Source: SW132 sp038150125 (GTDB taxonomy: Bacteria > Bacteroidota > Rhodothermia > Balneolales > Balneolaceae). From it: DNA of 64,000 bases. The stretch spans positions 1 through 64,000 of the forward strand of contig NZ_JBBVMF010000014.1 of NCBI RefSeq assembly GCF_038150125.1, given 5' to 3'. Below are positions 44,101 to 52,437 of the stretch, piece by piece; within the stretch, counting starts at the first letter, position 1, and each line of letters starts with the position of its first letter. A program made the position numbers and the translations under genes. The notes under the pieces were generated by a model. It was given only the letters and a program-made list of their open reading frames with translations, was not told the origin of the DNA and made no database searches.

Positions 44101-44805
44101 CTCTTCAGATACATCTGTAAAACCATCGCCGGTGTTTTTGTATAAACGGTCACCGCCCAAAGAATCCCTGACTTCTCTCAGTTCTTCAGATATCTCAAAA
44201 TTGGTAATGGGCTCATTTGCATTATTGAGAAGATAGAGATCAATCAGACCGTCGCCGTTATAATCAAAAAATGTTGCCTGGATGGAATACCCGTTGTCAT
44301 CAATACCGTACTCTTTGGCAGATTCCGTAAACATACCATCACCATTATTGATAAACAGTTCATTTCGCCGATTTTCAGACATTCCCGAATTGGACACATA
44401 AATATCGAGAAGGCCATTTCCGTTGATATCTGCCAAACTTACCCCGGTTGACCAATCTCCGTTTCCGGCAACACCGGCTTGATCTGTTACATCTTCGAAC
44501 TGAAAATCACCCCGGTTAAAGTAAAGACGATTCTCCCCCATGTTATTCACAAAATAGATATCCGGAAGGCCATCACCCGACAGATCGCCGACAGCAACAC
44601 CTCCGCCATCATAAAAATTGCGATAGGTATAAATATTGAACTCTTCCTGGAATAGAAGGTTGTTTTCAAAGCTGATATTCGTTTGAGCAGGGCCCAGGGT
44701 TTCAAAAAGAGTTGACCGGTTTGATTCTGAACAGGATGATATAAATATCGTGAGTCCAAAGATCAGCACAAGAAGCGAAAGTTTACTATCTGACATATAA
44801 CTCAT
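41188..44805 (-). CDS. VCBS/FG-GAP repeat lipoprotein with ASPIC/UnbV domain, copy A
   Basis: A 1205-aa lipoprotein (Cys25, 'FISSC'). N-terminal FG-GAP/VCBS beta-propeller with many 'D.NGDGLxD' calcium loops (to about 510), ASPIC/UnbV domain (about 520-597, 'RGFQSSVQPGLHVGLG'), a Pro-rich then Ser/Glu-rich linker (about 600-708), and a second FG-GAP propeller to the end. Relatives include CRTAC1-like proteins; in FCB bacteria they occur near SusC/SusD genes, with unknown function, perhaps glycan or protein binding at the surface. From about residue 465 to 1145 it is nearly identical to the gene at 45511, while the N-terminal part is only moderately similar. The shared part is GC-rich against AT-rich flanks. 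A small lipoprotein gene lies between the two copies. Confidence 0.9.
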   Translation of the reverse strand: MSYMSDSKLSLLVLIFGLTIFISSCSESNRSTLFETLGPAQTNISFENNLLFQEEFNIYTYRNFYDGGGVAVGDLSGDGLPDIYFVNNMGENRLYFNRGDFQFEDVTDQAGVAGNGDWSTGVSLADINGNGLLDIYVSNSGMSENRRNELFINNGDGMFTESAKEYGIDDNGYSIQATFFDYNGDGLIDLYLLNNANEPITNFEISEELREVRDSLGGDRLYKNTGDGFTDVSEEVGIYSSITGFGLSVTVSDVDRNGYTDLFVANDFFERDFLYKNTGNGLLTESIDDQVMRSMSAASMGADIADINNDGWPDIYVLDMLPDDDARTKTVTTFEGYERYQNKTDWGYGHQMTRNVLNLNQGDFSFREISRYADIHSTDWSWAALISDFDLNGHNDIFVTNGLVHDITDLDYLEDLRSPDRMRSLKNENQDDFQAFIDIIPSNPLSNFLFSNEGDLEFSDQTKNWGLDAPGFSSGAAWADLDGDGALDLVVSQVNGPARIYRNRAGELYSERTWLQVELDGEAPNTQGIGAQLQVWAGEDGYWYREHFLQRGFQSSVQPGLHVGLGETASIDSLVLRWPDGRTSRMTAVDAPARITLRQSGATDQPAPPPPPATMPGDFKAKDLQESARTWQSPENGPITPDSGRNATERTLPGQSGQDLQASSGSETLKRPEQTENLQASDRSLKRSETGFTTSDADRSANAHTLSGLPLLQPADLPGLSDWSHERYSYSDFDRERLLLHMRSTEGPALCTGDVNGDGRDDVYTGGARDQAGTLWTQNKEGAFSPHQPELFAADTGSEDIDCAMFDATGDGTDDLYVVSGGNSYSTSSSLLADRMYISNGRGELSKSPQLLPTPRRYDAGSVVAPHDFTGDGIPDLFVGTRLLPFAVGLPANGYLLAGNGDGTFSDVTEEWAPGLLEAGMITDALWADLTGDGADELVIVGEWMPVRVFANTGESLEEITTDLGLDDTHGWWNAVAAGDVNGDGRLDLVGGNHGQNSIFKASDDHPVKMWAGDFAGNGMIQQILSYPKEGVDYPVALRHDLIAEIPRLAEKYPDYASYGGQSVQQIFSEEELSGALKLRATELRSMIFWNEEGGFRGEPLPVRAQLAPMYGVHLTDLTGDGADEILMGGNLYEVKPQAGPYDASRGVVVGYLNGELGTYTSQQSGVKINGQIRTIQSFDGDRGRQKIIIARYNNSPVILQIDIN
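41370..43410 (-). repeat. GC-rich ~2-kb near-identical block, copy A
   Basis: The C-terminal half of ASPIC copy A, from 'GLDAPGFSSGAAWADLDGDG' (near 43410) to 'KPQAGPYDAS' (near 41370), is nearly identical to 45700-47705 in the second gene. Identity falls sharply on both sides, and GC content drops at the same points. Two adjacent paralogues with such a patchwork suggest gene conversion of one half, or acquisition of this module as a unit. Confidence 0.75.
42681..42945 (-). repeat. Palindromic DNA words inside coding linker, copy A
   Basis: Two tandem units begin GACCTGACAGCGT (42681) and GACCTGGCAGAGT (42843). Each is followed about 26-28 bp later by CCTGTCAGCGTC or CCTGCCAGAGTC, and then by 16-bp words such as GGACTCTGCCAGGTCC (42905-42920) and GGACTCTTGCAGGTCC (42925-42940). 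On the coding strand these are read in different frames as 'DLQES', 'TWQSP', 'DLQASSGSETLKR' and 'DSGRNATERTLPG'. The protein linker (about residues 620-708) is thus made mostly of a dispersed DNA repeat rather than a folded domain. Confidence 0.75.
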
Positions 44806-44813
44806 AACGCTTT

Positions 44814-45368
44814 TTAATTCCGGTAGGCTTTTGAGATATCAATGAAGTCAATCTGTACAGTATTTACCGATTTTTTGTACATACGAATTTCACGATTTCC
44901 TTCAATACTTATCCAGGGCGTAGTTTCGATGCCGGGGACATCAACCTGGCTAAATGTAGTTGAGTAGAACTCTTCATAATAGACTTTCAGGTCTTTCAAC
45001 AGTTCATCTGCATTATATTGTTCATTCCAGGGAGACCAGGAGATATAGGATGCGCTCACGGGCATTTTTGAAATCACACCATTTTGAAACTGCGGATAGA
45101 ACTCAAGACTTACAGTACTTTTCAGATCTTCCAGCAGATAAACAATATTTACCCCGCCTGAAATAATTTGCTGCTGATTCATTTCCCAGCTTGATTCAAG
45201 AAATTCTTCTCGTGACATACCAAATTCGTAGCCAAGAAATATCTCATTCACTTCTTTTTCTGAATTAAGCCCTTCCTGAACTTTTCTTTCGTATTCAGAT
45301 TTATTTGAACACCCAAATAAGAGAATTGAAAACACAAATACTGTGAAAATAAATACACCAAATCTCAT
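44814..45368 (-). CDS. Small lipoprotein of unknown function
   Basis: A 184-aa predicted lipoprotein: start at ATG 45368 gives 'MRFGVFIFTVFVFSILLFGC' with the lipobox Cys20. The frame is open a further 20 codons upstream, but that adds a polar stretch before the signal. The mature part has mixed alpha/beta composition with 'YEFGMSREEFLESSWEMNQQ' and 'TPWISIEGNREIRMYKKSV'. The family is not recognised. It sits between the two ASPIC/UnbV paralogues, its 3' end 9 bp from the start of copy A, so it is probably cotranscribed with it. Confidence 0.65.
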   Translation of the reverse strand: MRFGVFIFTVFVFSILLFGCSNKSEYERKVQEGLNSEKEVNEIFLGYEFGMSREEFLESSWEMNQQQIISGGVNIVYLLEDLKSTVSLEFYPQFQNGVISKMPVSASYISWSPWNEQYNADELLKDLKVYYEEFYSTTFSQVDVPGIETTPWISIEGNREIRMYKKSVNTVQIDFIDISKAYRN

Positions 45369-45510
45369 ATACGATATTTTTAATTTACCTTTTAAAACTA
45401 CAGTCAATAGATGATTATCAACCAACATGAACCCTGAATTATTTGGAATTCATTCTGATCCAAAAGCCACTAACAGTTTGAGCCCTGCAATAATGGAATA
45501 GAATATTCAG

Positions 45511-48500
45511 TCATTCAAGATGATTATTGCTTTGTGAACGAATCACAAGATTATCATCGTACATCGCAATGATAAAATACCGGCTCCCATTGACAGTTAA
45601 CGACGCTATTTGTCGGATTTCACCATCAATTTCAAACCCGCTTAGTTGCGGGGGATAACTTCCCAGCTTCTCGTTTTTGTATCCAATCACCACCCCTTCT
45701 GAGGCATCGTACGGGCCCGCCTGGGGTTTTACCGCATACAGGTTCCCGCCCATCAGGATTTCCGGGCGGCCATCGCCTGTCAGATCCCCGGTGTGAATCC
45801 CATACATCGGTGCCAGCTGTGCCCTCACCGGCAGCGGCTCGCCCCTGAAGCCTCCCCCCTCGTTCCAAAAGATCATGCTTCGCAGCTCGGTGGCCTGCAG
45901 TTCCAATGCATTGCTCAGCTCTCCTTCTGAAAAGATCTGCTGCACCGACTGCCCTCCGTAGCTGGCATAGTCAGGGTATTTTTCTGCCAGCCGCGGAATC
46001 TCGGCAATCAGGTCGTGGCGCAGTGCCACCGGGTAGTCGGTGCCCTCTTTCGGATAGCTCAGAATCTGCTGGATCATCCCGTTGCCGGCAAAGTCGCCCG
46101 CCCACATCTTAACCGGGTGGTCATGACTTGCTTTAAAAATGGAGTTTTGCCCGTGGTTCCCCCCGATCAGGTCCAGTCGTCCGTCGCCGTTCACATCACT
46201 GGCCGCCACCGCGTTCCACCAGCCATGGGTAGTCGCCAGGCCCAGGTTGGCGGTAATTTCCTCCAGCATCTCCCCGGTGTTGGCAAACACCTGCACCGGC
46301 ATCCACTCGCCCGTAATAACCAGTTCGTCTGACCCGTCGCCCGTCAGGTCGGCCCACAGCGCATCGGTGATCATGCCCGCTTCCAGCAGCCCGGGTGCCC
46401 AGGCCTCGGTCACGTCGCTGAAGGTGCCGTCGCCGTTGCCAGCCAGAAGGTAGCCGTTGGCCGGCAGGCCGACGGCAAACGATCGCAGCCGCGTGCCCAC
46501 AAACAGGTCCGGAATTCCGTTGCCCGTAAAATCGTGCGGGGCCACCACCGAGCCCGAATCATATCCCCGGGTGGTGGGCAGCAGCTGCGGGGATTTGCTC
46601 AGCCCGCCCTCGCTGTTCGACACGTACATCCGGTCGGCCAGCAGCGACGAGCTGGTCGAATAGGAGTTCCCCCCGCTCACCACATACAGGTCGTCGGTCC
46701 CGTCGCCGGTGGCGTCAAACATCGCGCAGTCGATATCCTCGCTGCCGGCGTCTGCGGCAAACAGCTCCGGCTGATGCGGGCTGAATGCCCCGCCACTGCC
46801 CTGCGCCCACAGCACGCCGGCCTGACCACGCGCCCCGCCGGCAAAGACATCCTCCAGGCCGTCGCCGTTCACATCACCGGTGCACAGGGCCGGCCCTTCG
46901 GTCGAGCGCATGTGCAGCAGCAGCCGCTCGCGGTCGAAGTCGCTGTAGGGGTAGCGCTGGTGCGACCAGTTGGTTATTGGCGGGAGTTGCTCCGGGTGCA
47001 GAAGACCTGGCAGAGTACGCTCGTTTGCGTTCCTGCCAGAGTCTGGCGTTGTGATTCCCGTCTCCGAACGCTTCAAGGTCTCGCTGCCGCTCGACGCTTG
47101 GAGGTCCCTGGCTTCCCGATCTGGCAGAGTGTGCTCCTCTGCACTCCTGCCAGAGTCGGAAGGAACAGGCTCAGAACCCGGACTCTGCCAGGACCTACTC
47201 CGCCAGCCGGCGGATCCGGACTCTTGCAGGTCCTGGGGCGAGAAATCACCCGGCATGGTGGCTGGCGGTGGCGGCGGGGCGGGCGCATGGGTCGCCTCCG
47301 ACTGCCGCAGGGTAATCCGGGCAGGTGCGTCAACAGCAGTCAGGCGGCTGGTGCGCCCGTCGGGCCAGCGAAGGACCAGCGAGTCGATGCTGGCGGTCTC
47401 GCCAAGGCCCACGTGAAGCCCCGGCTGCACGCTCGACTGGAAGCCCCGCTGCAAGTAGTGCTCGCGATACCAGTAGCCGTCTGTGCCGCCCCACACCTGG
47501 AGCTGTGCTCCGATCGCCTGCGTGTTGGGCGCCTCACCTTCAAGATCAACCTGTAGCCAGGTGCGCTCCGGGTGGCGTTCCGCTGCACGGTTGCGGTAGA
47601 TACGGGCGGGGCCGTTCACCTGGCTAACCACCAAATCCAGCGCTCCGTCGCCGTCAAGGTCGGCCCACGCCGCGCCGCTGGAAAATCCCGGGGCGTCTAA
47701 TCCCCAGCTGCTCGTGCTGTCGGCAAATTGCAGATTCCCTTCATTTGAAAAAATATAATCCGATACAGGCACAGAGCTCATTTCATTCATTAAATTCATG
47801 ATCACATTATCTTCTCCCGCCATAATACGCTGCTGAATGTTTCTTGGGTTAGCGATAATATCAATATAATCCTGGTCAAGGAGATCTTTATAGATTCCGT
47901 TTGCAACATAAATATCATTGTTGCCACTCAGGTCATAATCAGCCATCAAAACTGCCCAGCTCCAATCGGTAGCATATACATTGGCAAGCCTGCCAATTTC
48001 GGAAAATTCCTCATCCCCCCTATTAAGCTGAAGGGTGTTTCTTGTAAATTTATGGTGAAAACCACGGCTAAATAAATTGCGATAATCATCCCATGAATCA
48101 ATCTGCATTTTTGACTTTAAGCGATCTTCTGTTGCCGGGAGCATATCAGAAACATATATTTCCGGCCATCCATCATTGTTGATATCAGCTATATCAGATC
48201 CCATAGAACTGGAGCTTAAACTTCGAATGGCTTCATCCAATTTCTCTGTAAACGTGCCATCACCATTGTTTATATAGAGATAGTCTCTTTCAATAAAGTC
48301 GTTTGCTACATATAAATCTGTATAACCGTCACGATTCACATCTGATGCTGTTGCGCTTAGGCCAAATCCAATAACGCTATTATAAATACCGGCATCGGAT
48401 GTCACATCAGTGAATTCAGACCCATCATTTCTATAAAGTTTACTGGACCCTGCTCCGCCTGGTTGAGTACGTAAGTCGGACGAAGCATTACTAAACCCGG

Positions 48501-49116
48501 CAATCTCTTCAGTCGAATTACTAATGAGGTATAAGTCAGGTCTGCCATCTGAGTTATAATCGAAGAAAACACCGTGAGTTGCCAGACTTTCATCAGCAAT
48601 TCCCCACGCCTCTGATTGTTCTGAAAATGTTTTATCACCATTGTTTATGTAAAGACGATTATGCCTGCCATCATTATTAGACGGAGGACCGGAAAGAGCA
48701 ACAAAAATGTCAAGATGACCGTCTGAATTTACATCGGCAAAACTTACTCCTGTTGACCAGTATCCGTCTGAATTCAAACCGGCCTGATCAGTAATATCTT
48801 GAAATTTAAAACCACCCAGATTTTCATATAGTCGATTTGAAACCATGTTACCAGTAAAGAACAGATCCGGCAGACCGTCACCTGTAACATCACCAACAGC
48901 TATACCTCCACCATTATAAAAATTTCTGAAGAGATACATGTTGAACTCTTCGGTTGGGGAAAGCACATTTGCAAAATCTACACCTGACTCTACAGGGTCT
49001 ATTTCTCTGAATAGTGAATTCTTATGCCCTGATTCGCCCGAGCAACCAGACAGTAGAAAAACCATTCCTATAAAAACTGCAGAAGATAATTCTTTCAAGT
49101 AAGCGTGATACTTCAT
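45511..49116 (-). CDS. VCBS/FG-GAP repeat lipoprotein with ASPIC/UnbV domain, copy B
   Basis: A 1201-aa lipoprotein; ATG 49116 gives a short signal with lipobox 'LLSGC' (Cys25), while the frame extends to 49194 without a better start. Same architecture as copy A: N-terminal FG-GAP propeller, ASPIC/UnbV (about 529-602, 'RGFQSSVQPGLHVGLG'), repeat-derived linker (about 626-705), second FG-GAP propeller. The N-terminal half is only moderately similar to copy A ('EEFNMYLFRNFYNGGGIAVG' against 'EEFNIYTYRNFYDGGGVAVG'), but from 'GLDAPGFSSGAAWADLDG' on it is almost the same. The linker repeats are present in both but differ in number and order. The GC-rich half gives very long antisense open frames that are artefacts. 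Confidence 0.9.
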   Translation of the reverse strand: MKYHAYLKELSSAVFIGMVFLLSGCSGESGHKNSLFREIDPVESGVDFANVLSPTEEFNMYLFRNFYNGGGIAVGDVTGDGLPDLFFTGNMVSNRLYENLGGFKFQDITDQAGLNSDGYWSTGVSFADVNSDGHLDIFVALSGPPSNNDGRHNRLYINNGDKTFSEQSEAWGIADESLATHGVFFDYNSDGRPDLYLISNSTEEIAGFSNASSDLRTQPGGAGSSKLYRNDGSEFTDVTSDAGIYNSVIGFGLSATASDVNRDGYTDLYVANDFIERDYLYINNGDGTFTEKLDEAIRSLSSSSMGSDIADINNDGWPEIYVSDMLPATEDRLKSKMQIDSWDDYRNLFSRGFHHKFTRNTLQLNRGDEEFSEIGRLANVYATDWSWAVLMADYDLSGNNDIYVANGIYKDLLDQDYIDIIANPRNIQQRIMAGEDNVIMNLMNEMSSVPVSDYIFSNEGNLQFADSTSSWGLDAPGFSSGAAWADLDGDGALDLVVSQVNGPARIYRNRAAERHPERTWLQVDLEGEAPNTQAIGAQLQVWGGTDGYWYREHYLQRGFQSSVQPGLHVGLGETASIDSLVLRWPDGRTSRLTAVDAPARITLRQSEATHAPAPPPPPATMPGDFSPQDLQESGSAGWRSRSWQSPGSEPVPSDSGRSAEEHTLPDREARDLQASSGSETLKRSETGITTPDSGRNANERTLPGLLHPEQLPPITNWSHQRYPYSDFDRERLLLHMRSTEGPALCTGDVNGDGLEDVFAGGARGQAGVLWAQGSGGAFSPHQPELFAADAGSEDIDCAMFDATGDGTDDLYVVSGGNSYSTSSSLLADRMYVSNSEGGLSKSPQLLPTTRGYDSGSVVAPHDFTGNGIPDLFVGTRLRSFAVGLPANGYLLAGNGDGTFSDVTEAWAPGLLEAGMITDALWADLTGDGSDELVITGEWMPVQVFANTGEMLEEITANLGLATTHGWWNAVAASDVNGDGRLDLIGGNHGQNSIFKASHDHPVKMWAGDFAGNGMIQQILSYPKEGTDYPVALRHDLIAEIPRLAEKYPDYASYGGQSVQQIFSEGELSNALELQATELRSMIFWNEGGGFRGEPLPVRAQLAPMYGIHTGDLTGDGRPEILMGGNLYAVKPQAGPYDASEGVVIGYKNEKLGSYPPQLSGFEIDGEIRQIASLTVNGSRYFIIAMYDDNLVIRSQSNNHLE
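45700..47705 (-). repeat. GC-rich ~2-kb near-identical block, copy B
   Basis: Partner of 41370-43410. Same boundaries in the protein, same orientation, about 4.3 kb apart. The sharp GC change at both ends is visible by eye (CGCC/GCCG-rich inside, AT-rich outside). Direct repeats of this length could recombine and delete the small lipoprotein gene between them. Confidence 0.75.
47004..47237 (-). repeat. Palindromic DNA words inside coding linker, copy B
   Basis: Two units begin GACCTGGCAGAGT (47004-47016) and CTGGCAGAGT (47121-47130), with CCTGCCAGAGTC following each and GGACTCTGCCAGG and GGACTCTTGCAGGTCC (near 47179 and 47218) closing the second. The words are those of the copy A linker, but unit order and the sequences between them differ, as expected for repeats that expand or recombine faster than the flanking 2-kb block. 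Confidence 0.75.
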
Positions 49117-49230
49117 TTCTATATGCGGAAATTGCAACGTGTTCAACGCTAGTTTAATATCTAAAAACCATGATTCGTTCGAAATTAGAATCACACTTAT
49201 TATCTGACAATAATATGGTTAAAAATAAAA

Positions 49231-49253
49231 AAGCCGGCAATAAAAGCCGGCTT
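49231..49253 (-). terminator. Terminator of the susCD-FAS1 operon
   Basis: Minus-strand AAGCCGGC, a 7-nt loop and GCCGGCTT, followed by TTTTTATTTTT: a strong Rho-independent terminator 35 bp after the FAS1 gene. It separates the susC-susD-FAS1 unit from ASPIC/UnbV copy B. Confidence 0.85.
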
Positions 49254-49287
49254 CTTTAATAAGAAATAAAATGTGTGAATTACAATT

Positions 49288-50742
49288 TTATTGCCTTACA
49301 AACCTAAAGTACCATGTAGCGTCAGGGACATCTGCTAACCACCCTTGGATAGTAACTTCAAGCATACTTTCGTCTTCTGACAATGAATATTGATAAGTAA
49401 TCGTGTCATTGGCTGGGTCACCATTTTCACCGTCGTTGTGTACTTTTGCAAGGCCTAAGAACAGACCTTCACCGGAAATAGTAACACTGGAACCATCAAC
49501 TTCCCATGTACCTACCGTTGATCCATCATGAGGTGGAACTGGTGCAGCACATCCGTCAGCTTCAACGCCTTCTTGCCATGCTTCAACCCATGTTTCGTCT
49601 TGCATCTGATTCTCAAAAGAGCCATCGCTATTAAAGACATAGAGGTCGTCATAAAAACAACCTCTTTCTGCAATTTCTGAGGATGTTATGGAATACCAGG
49701 TTAAGTTATCTGGTGATGGGCCAACAGCGAGAGAGCCTGGAGTAGGGTCTACGGACCACTCACCAACAATTGGGTTTGCATCTGCGGGTGGTTGTATATC
49801 TTTTAGAGCTTCGGGTATCAGCACTTCATCAATGATATGAATCACTCCATTAGTGCTGTTAACATCAGCGACTTTCACAGTAGCACTGCCGTTGATTGTT
49901 ACAACACCTTCGGAAACTTCGATAAGTATTTCTTCGCCATCATTTAAGGTAGCTACTGATTGTGAGGCAGATAATTGAGACGATAGAACCGCAGAATCTA
50001 GAACATGGTAGAGAAGTGTACTATCCACTTGTTCATCAGTAAAAACTCCAAGTGTTGATCTGATTGCTGAAAAAGCTGCATTCGTAGGAGCAAATACAGT
50101 AAATTCTGAGTCTGTGTCTGCTAATGTTGATACAAGCCCCTGATCAGTCAATAATCCCACCAATGTTGATAAATCAAATCGTTTCACAGCATTATCCACG
50201 ACAGTTCCATATGCATCAGGAAGTAAAACTTCATTGACGGCATGCACGACACCATTAGTTGCTGATAAATCACCTAAGGCAACTGAAGCAGTTCCATTTA
50301 CGATAACGCTACTCCCAGTGTTCCGAATATAAATCGACTCGCCTTGAAGAGTTCCAATCGACTCGCCTATTCGAGTTCCATCTTCTTGCAATGTATCAAT
50401 CTGGGTAGATCCTACAGTCCCATTAACCAAATGATAGGTTATGATTTCTGTTAGCTGTTCATCTGTGAGGTCCTCTAGTAGTCCATCCGGGAGTGCATCA
50501 AAGGCTGCATCTGTTGGTGCAAATGCTGTTAATTCATTATTTCTGAGAGTTTCAACAAGACCAAGATCTGTTGCTATTGATAATAATGTTGAAAATTCAC
50601 CTGAATCTTGCATTGTCTCAACAACGTCCAAGTTTTCATTTGGCCCGGAAATGGAGTTATCATCATTACAAGCAATAAATGAAAAGAAAACTAGCATAAC
50701 AGAGCCCATGATTAGGCATATTCTTTTGATAGTGTGATTCAT
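49288..50742 (-). CDS. Lipoprotein with two fasciclin (FAS1) domains
   Basis: A 484-aa lipoprotein (lipobox 'FFSFIAC', Cys25). Two FAS1 domains, about 38-175 and 180-316, each with 'LTAFAPTDAAFDALP' or 'FTVFAPTNAAF' and 'NGVVHAVNEVLLPDA' or 'NGVIHIIDEVLIPEA' blocks. Residues about 322-484 form a beta-rich domain ('IVGEWSVDPTPGSLAVGP', 'GTWEVDGSSVTISG') often seen behind SusD genes in marine Bacteroidota, likely a carbohydrate-related lipocalin-like sandwich. FAS1 domains mediate adhesion. The gene follows susD by 108 bp and ends at a strong terminator, so it is the last gene of that operon. Confidence 0.92.
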   Translation of the reverse strand: MNHTIKRICLIMGSVMLVFFSFIACNDDNSISGPNENLDVVETMQDSGEFSTLLSIATDLGLVETLRNNELTAFAPTDAAFDALPDGLLEDLTDEQLTEIITYHLVNGTVGSTQIDTLQEDGTRIGESIGTLQGESIYIRNTGSSVIVNGTASVALGDLSATNGVVHAVNEVLLPDAYGTVVDNAVKRFDLSTLVGLLTDQGLVSTLADTDSEFTVFAPTNAAFSAIRSTLGVFTDEQVDSTLLYHVLDSAVLSSQLSASQSVATLNDGEEILIEVSEGVVTINGSATVKVADVNSTNGVIHIIDEVLIPEALKDIQPPADANPIVGEWSVDPTPGSLAVGPSPDNLTWYSITSSEIAERGCFYDDLYVFNSDGSFENQMQDETWVEAWQEGVEADGCAAPVPPHDGSTVGTWEVDGSSVTISGEGLFLGLAKVHNDGENGDPANDTITYQYSLSEDESMLEVTIQGWLADVPDATWYFRFVRQ

Positions 50743-50850
50743 TTTCTAATGGATTTAATCTAATTTATATGGATTGTGCTAAAATTTTTTTAAAGTCTGC
50801 CATCATTAAAATATGGCTAACTATTCATGTTACTACTCGACAAACCAGAA

Positions 50851-52419
50851 TCAGTAGTCATCATGCTGAGTCAATGAACCATCTTCTGTAGCAAGAATCT
50901 GAGAGTTCGGAATTGGCATAATATTCAGATGAGGAGCGCTATGTGCTCCCTTTTCCCACCATGCATCTCCCCAGCGATTAAAGCGAATCATGTCCGTACG
51001 CCGGATAGACTCCATAAACATTTCCTTACCTCTTTCCTCGAAAAATGAATCTTCATCAAGCGAACCCAGCGGATCAAGACCAGCTCTGGCTCGAATCTGA
51101 TTGACTTCGGGAAGTGCATTAGACCAGTTACCTGATTGTCTAGCAGTTGCTTCTGCTTTCATTAACAAAACATCGCCATATCTTAAGAGTGGATAGTCGT
51201 TATCCATGTTTGGCTGCTGTCCGAGCTTGAAAGAGAATTTACCAAGACGAACACCTGCCTGACGAGCCCCATTCGGCGCAAGCTCATTTATTGCTGGTGT
51301 ATAATTAATGGCTGCAAGGCTTTCTCTATCGCCTGTTTCGGCTTCATTTTCCGGATTAAACGCTACGTCCAGAATTGGATTGCCATCAAGGTCAGTCTGA
51401 GGGCCTGCAACAAAGAACGCTTCTTTTCTAGCATCTTCCTCAGTGAAGGAATTATAAAAAGCTTCAAGTGAAGAATATCCATTCCATGGCTGTTCAGCCA
51501 AATCATATGTTAACTGACTTGGATAGTGAAGTGTCATCTGTGCAAGGTTCATACCCTGACCCGTTGCTTCATCGAAAGGCACAACGAAAATGTGCTCAGA
51601 ACTACCAGCATTAAGAGGACCAAATGCATCATCATACGCAGTAGCCAAATTATATAGCCCCGAGTTGATGACTTCATCCGCTGCGTCAATTGCTTCTTGC
51701 CAGTATGTATTACCCGTTCCTGGCGCATATGGATATGGACGGGTATAAACTTCACCGTTTAGGTACAGTCTGGCTAAAAGTGCATTTGCTGCACCTTTGG
51801 ATATTCTGGCATATCCAGCCGATTCATTTAAATCGGGAAGAGATGCTTCAATCTCAGAGACGATAAAATTAAACACTTCAGGACGATCTACCTGTGGTGA
51901 GTCCACACCCGGCTCTGTAATGATTTTTATTCTACCAAACATATCGGTCAGTCTCCAGTAGAAATACGCTCTCAGTGTACGAAGCTGTGCTCTTTGATTA
52001 TCATCAAGTCCTATCTCAGCAAGCAACTGATTAATCTGGCTGACACCACCATAATTGGCTCCCCAGGCGTTATTGAGTCCCGGGTTCGTAGACCTGAAGT
52101 CATGACGGTGCATGTTTAACCAAATACCACCATCAAACCAGTCACCGCCTTTCTGTGTAATAACTACTTGATCAGTAGGTATTTCAGCAACAGAGAAATA
52201 TCCATTATGGCTTGCCGTACCTCCAAGTAGCTGTGAAAAGGCAGAGTTCAATCCATCATCAGGAACCGGCGGGTTTTGATTGACACTTTCACCATATCCA
52301 GGGTTATTTGGATCGAAGCTGCTCGTAAAATCTGAGTTAAGAGACTCATTCAGATCAGTGCAGGAGGAAAACCCGACACAGACCAGAGCAAATATTAAAA
52401 ACCTATTTAGATGTTTCAT
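50851..52419 (-). CDS. susD: SusD/RagB-family nutrient-binding lipoprotein
   Basis: A 522-aa outer-membrane lipoprotein (lipobox 'GFSSC', Cys20) with the SusD-like TPR core: 'QLRTLRAYFYWRLTDMFGRI', 'ISKGAANALLARLYLNGEVY', and the C-terminal 'NDYPLLRYGDVLLMKAEATA' and 'RTDMIRFNRWGDAWW'. It caps the SusC pore to capture substrate. It starts 18 bp after susC. No glycoside hydrolase sits in the operon, so the substrate (glycan, peptide or other) is unclear; RagB-type peptide use cannot be excluded. Confidence 0.95.
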   Translation of the reverse strand: MKHLNRFLIFALVCVGFSSCTDLNESLNSDFTSSFDPNNPGYGESVNQNPPVPDDGLNSAFSQLLGGTASHNGYFSVAEIPTDQVVITQKGGDWFDGGIWLNMHRHDFRSTNPGLNNAWGANYGGVSQINQLLAEIGLDDNQRAQLRTLRAYFYWRLTDMFGRIKIITEPGVDSPQVDRPEVFNFIVSEIEASLPDLNESAGYARISKGAANALLARLYLNGEVYTRPYPYAPGTGNTYWQEAIDAADEVINSGLYNLATAYDDAFGPLNAGSSEHIFVVPFDEATGQGMNLAQMTLHYPSQLTYDLAEQPWNGYSSLEAFYNSFTEEDARKEAFFVAGPQTDLDGNPILDVAFNPENEAETGDRESLAAINYTPAINELAPNGARQAGVRLGKFSFKLGQQPNMDNDYPLLRYGDVLLMKAEATARQSGNWSNALPEVNQIRARAGLDPLGSLDEDSFFEERGKEMFMESIRRTDMIRFNRWGDAWWEKGAHSAPHLNIMPIPNSQILATEDGSLTQHDDY

Positions 52420-52437
52420 TATGATCTGGGGTTTTAA

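Noticed and set aside
46534..47556. A 340-codon open frame on the plus strand across ASPIC copy B
   Set aside because: It is antisense to a well-supported gene in a GC-rich block, its translation has no recognisable fold, and similar long antisense frames appear in the same block of copy A.
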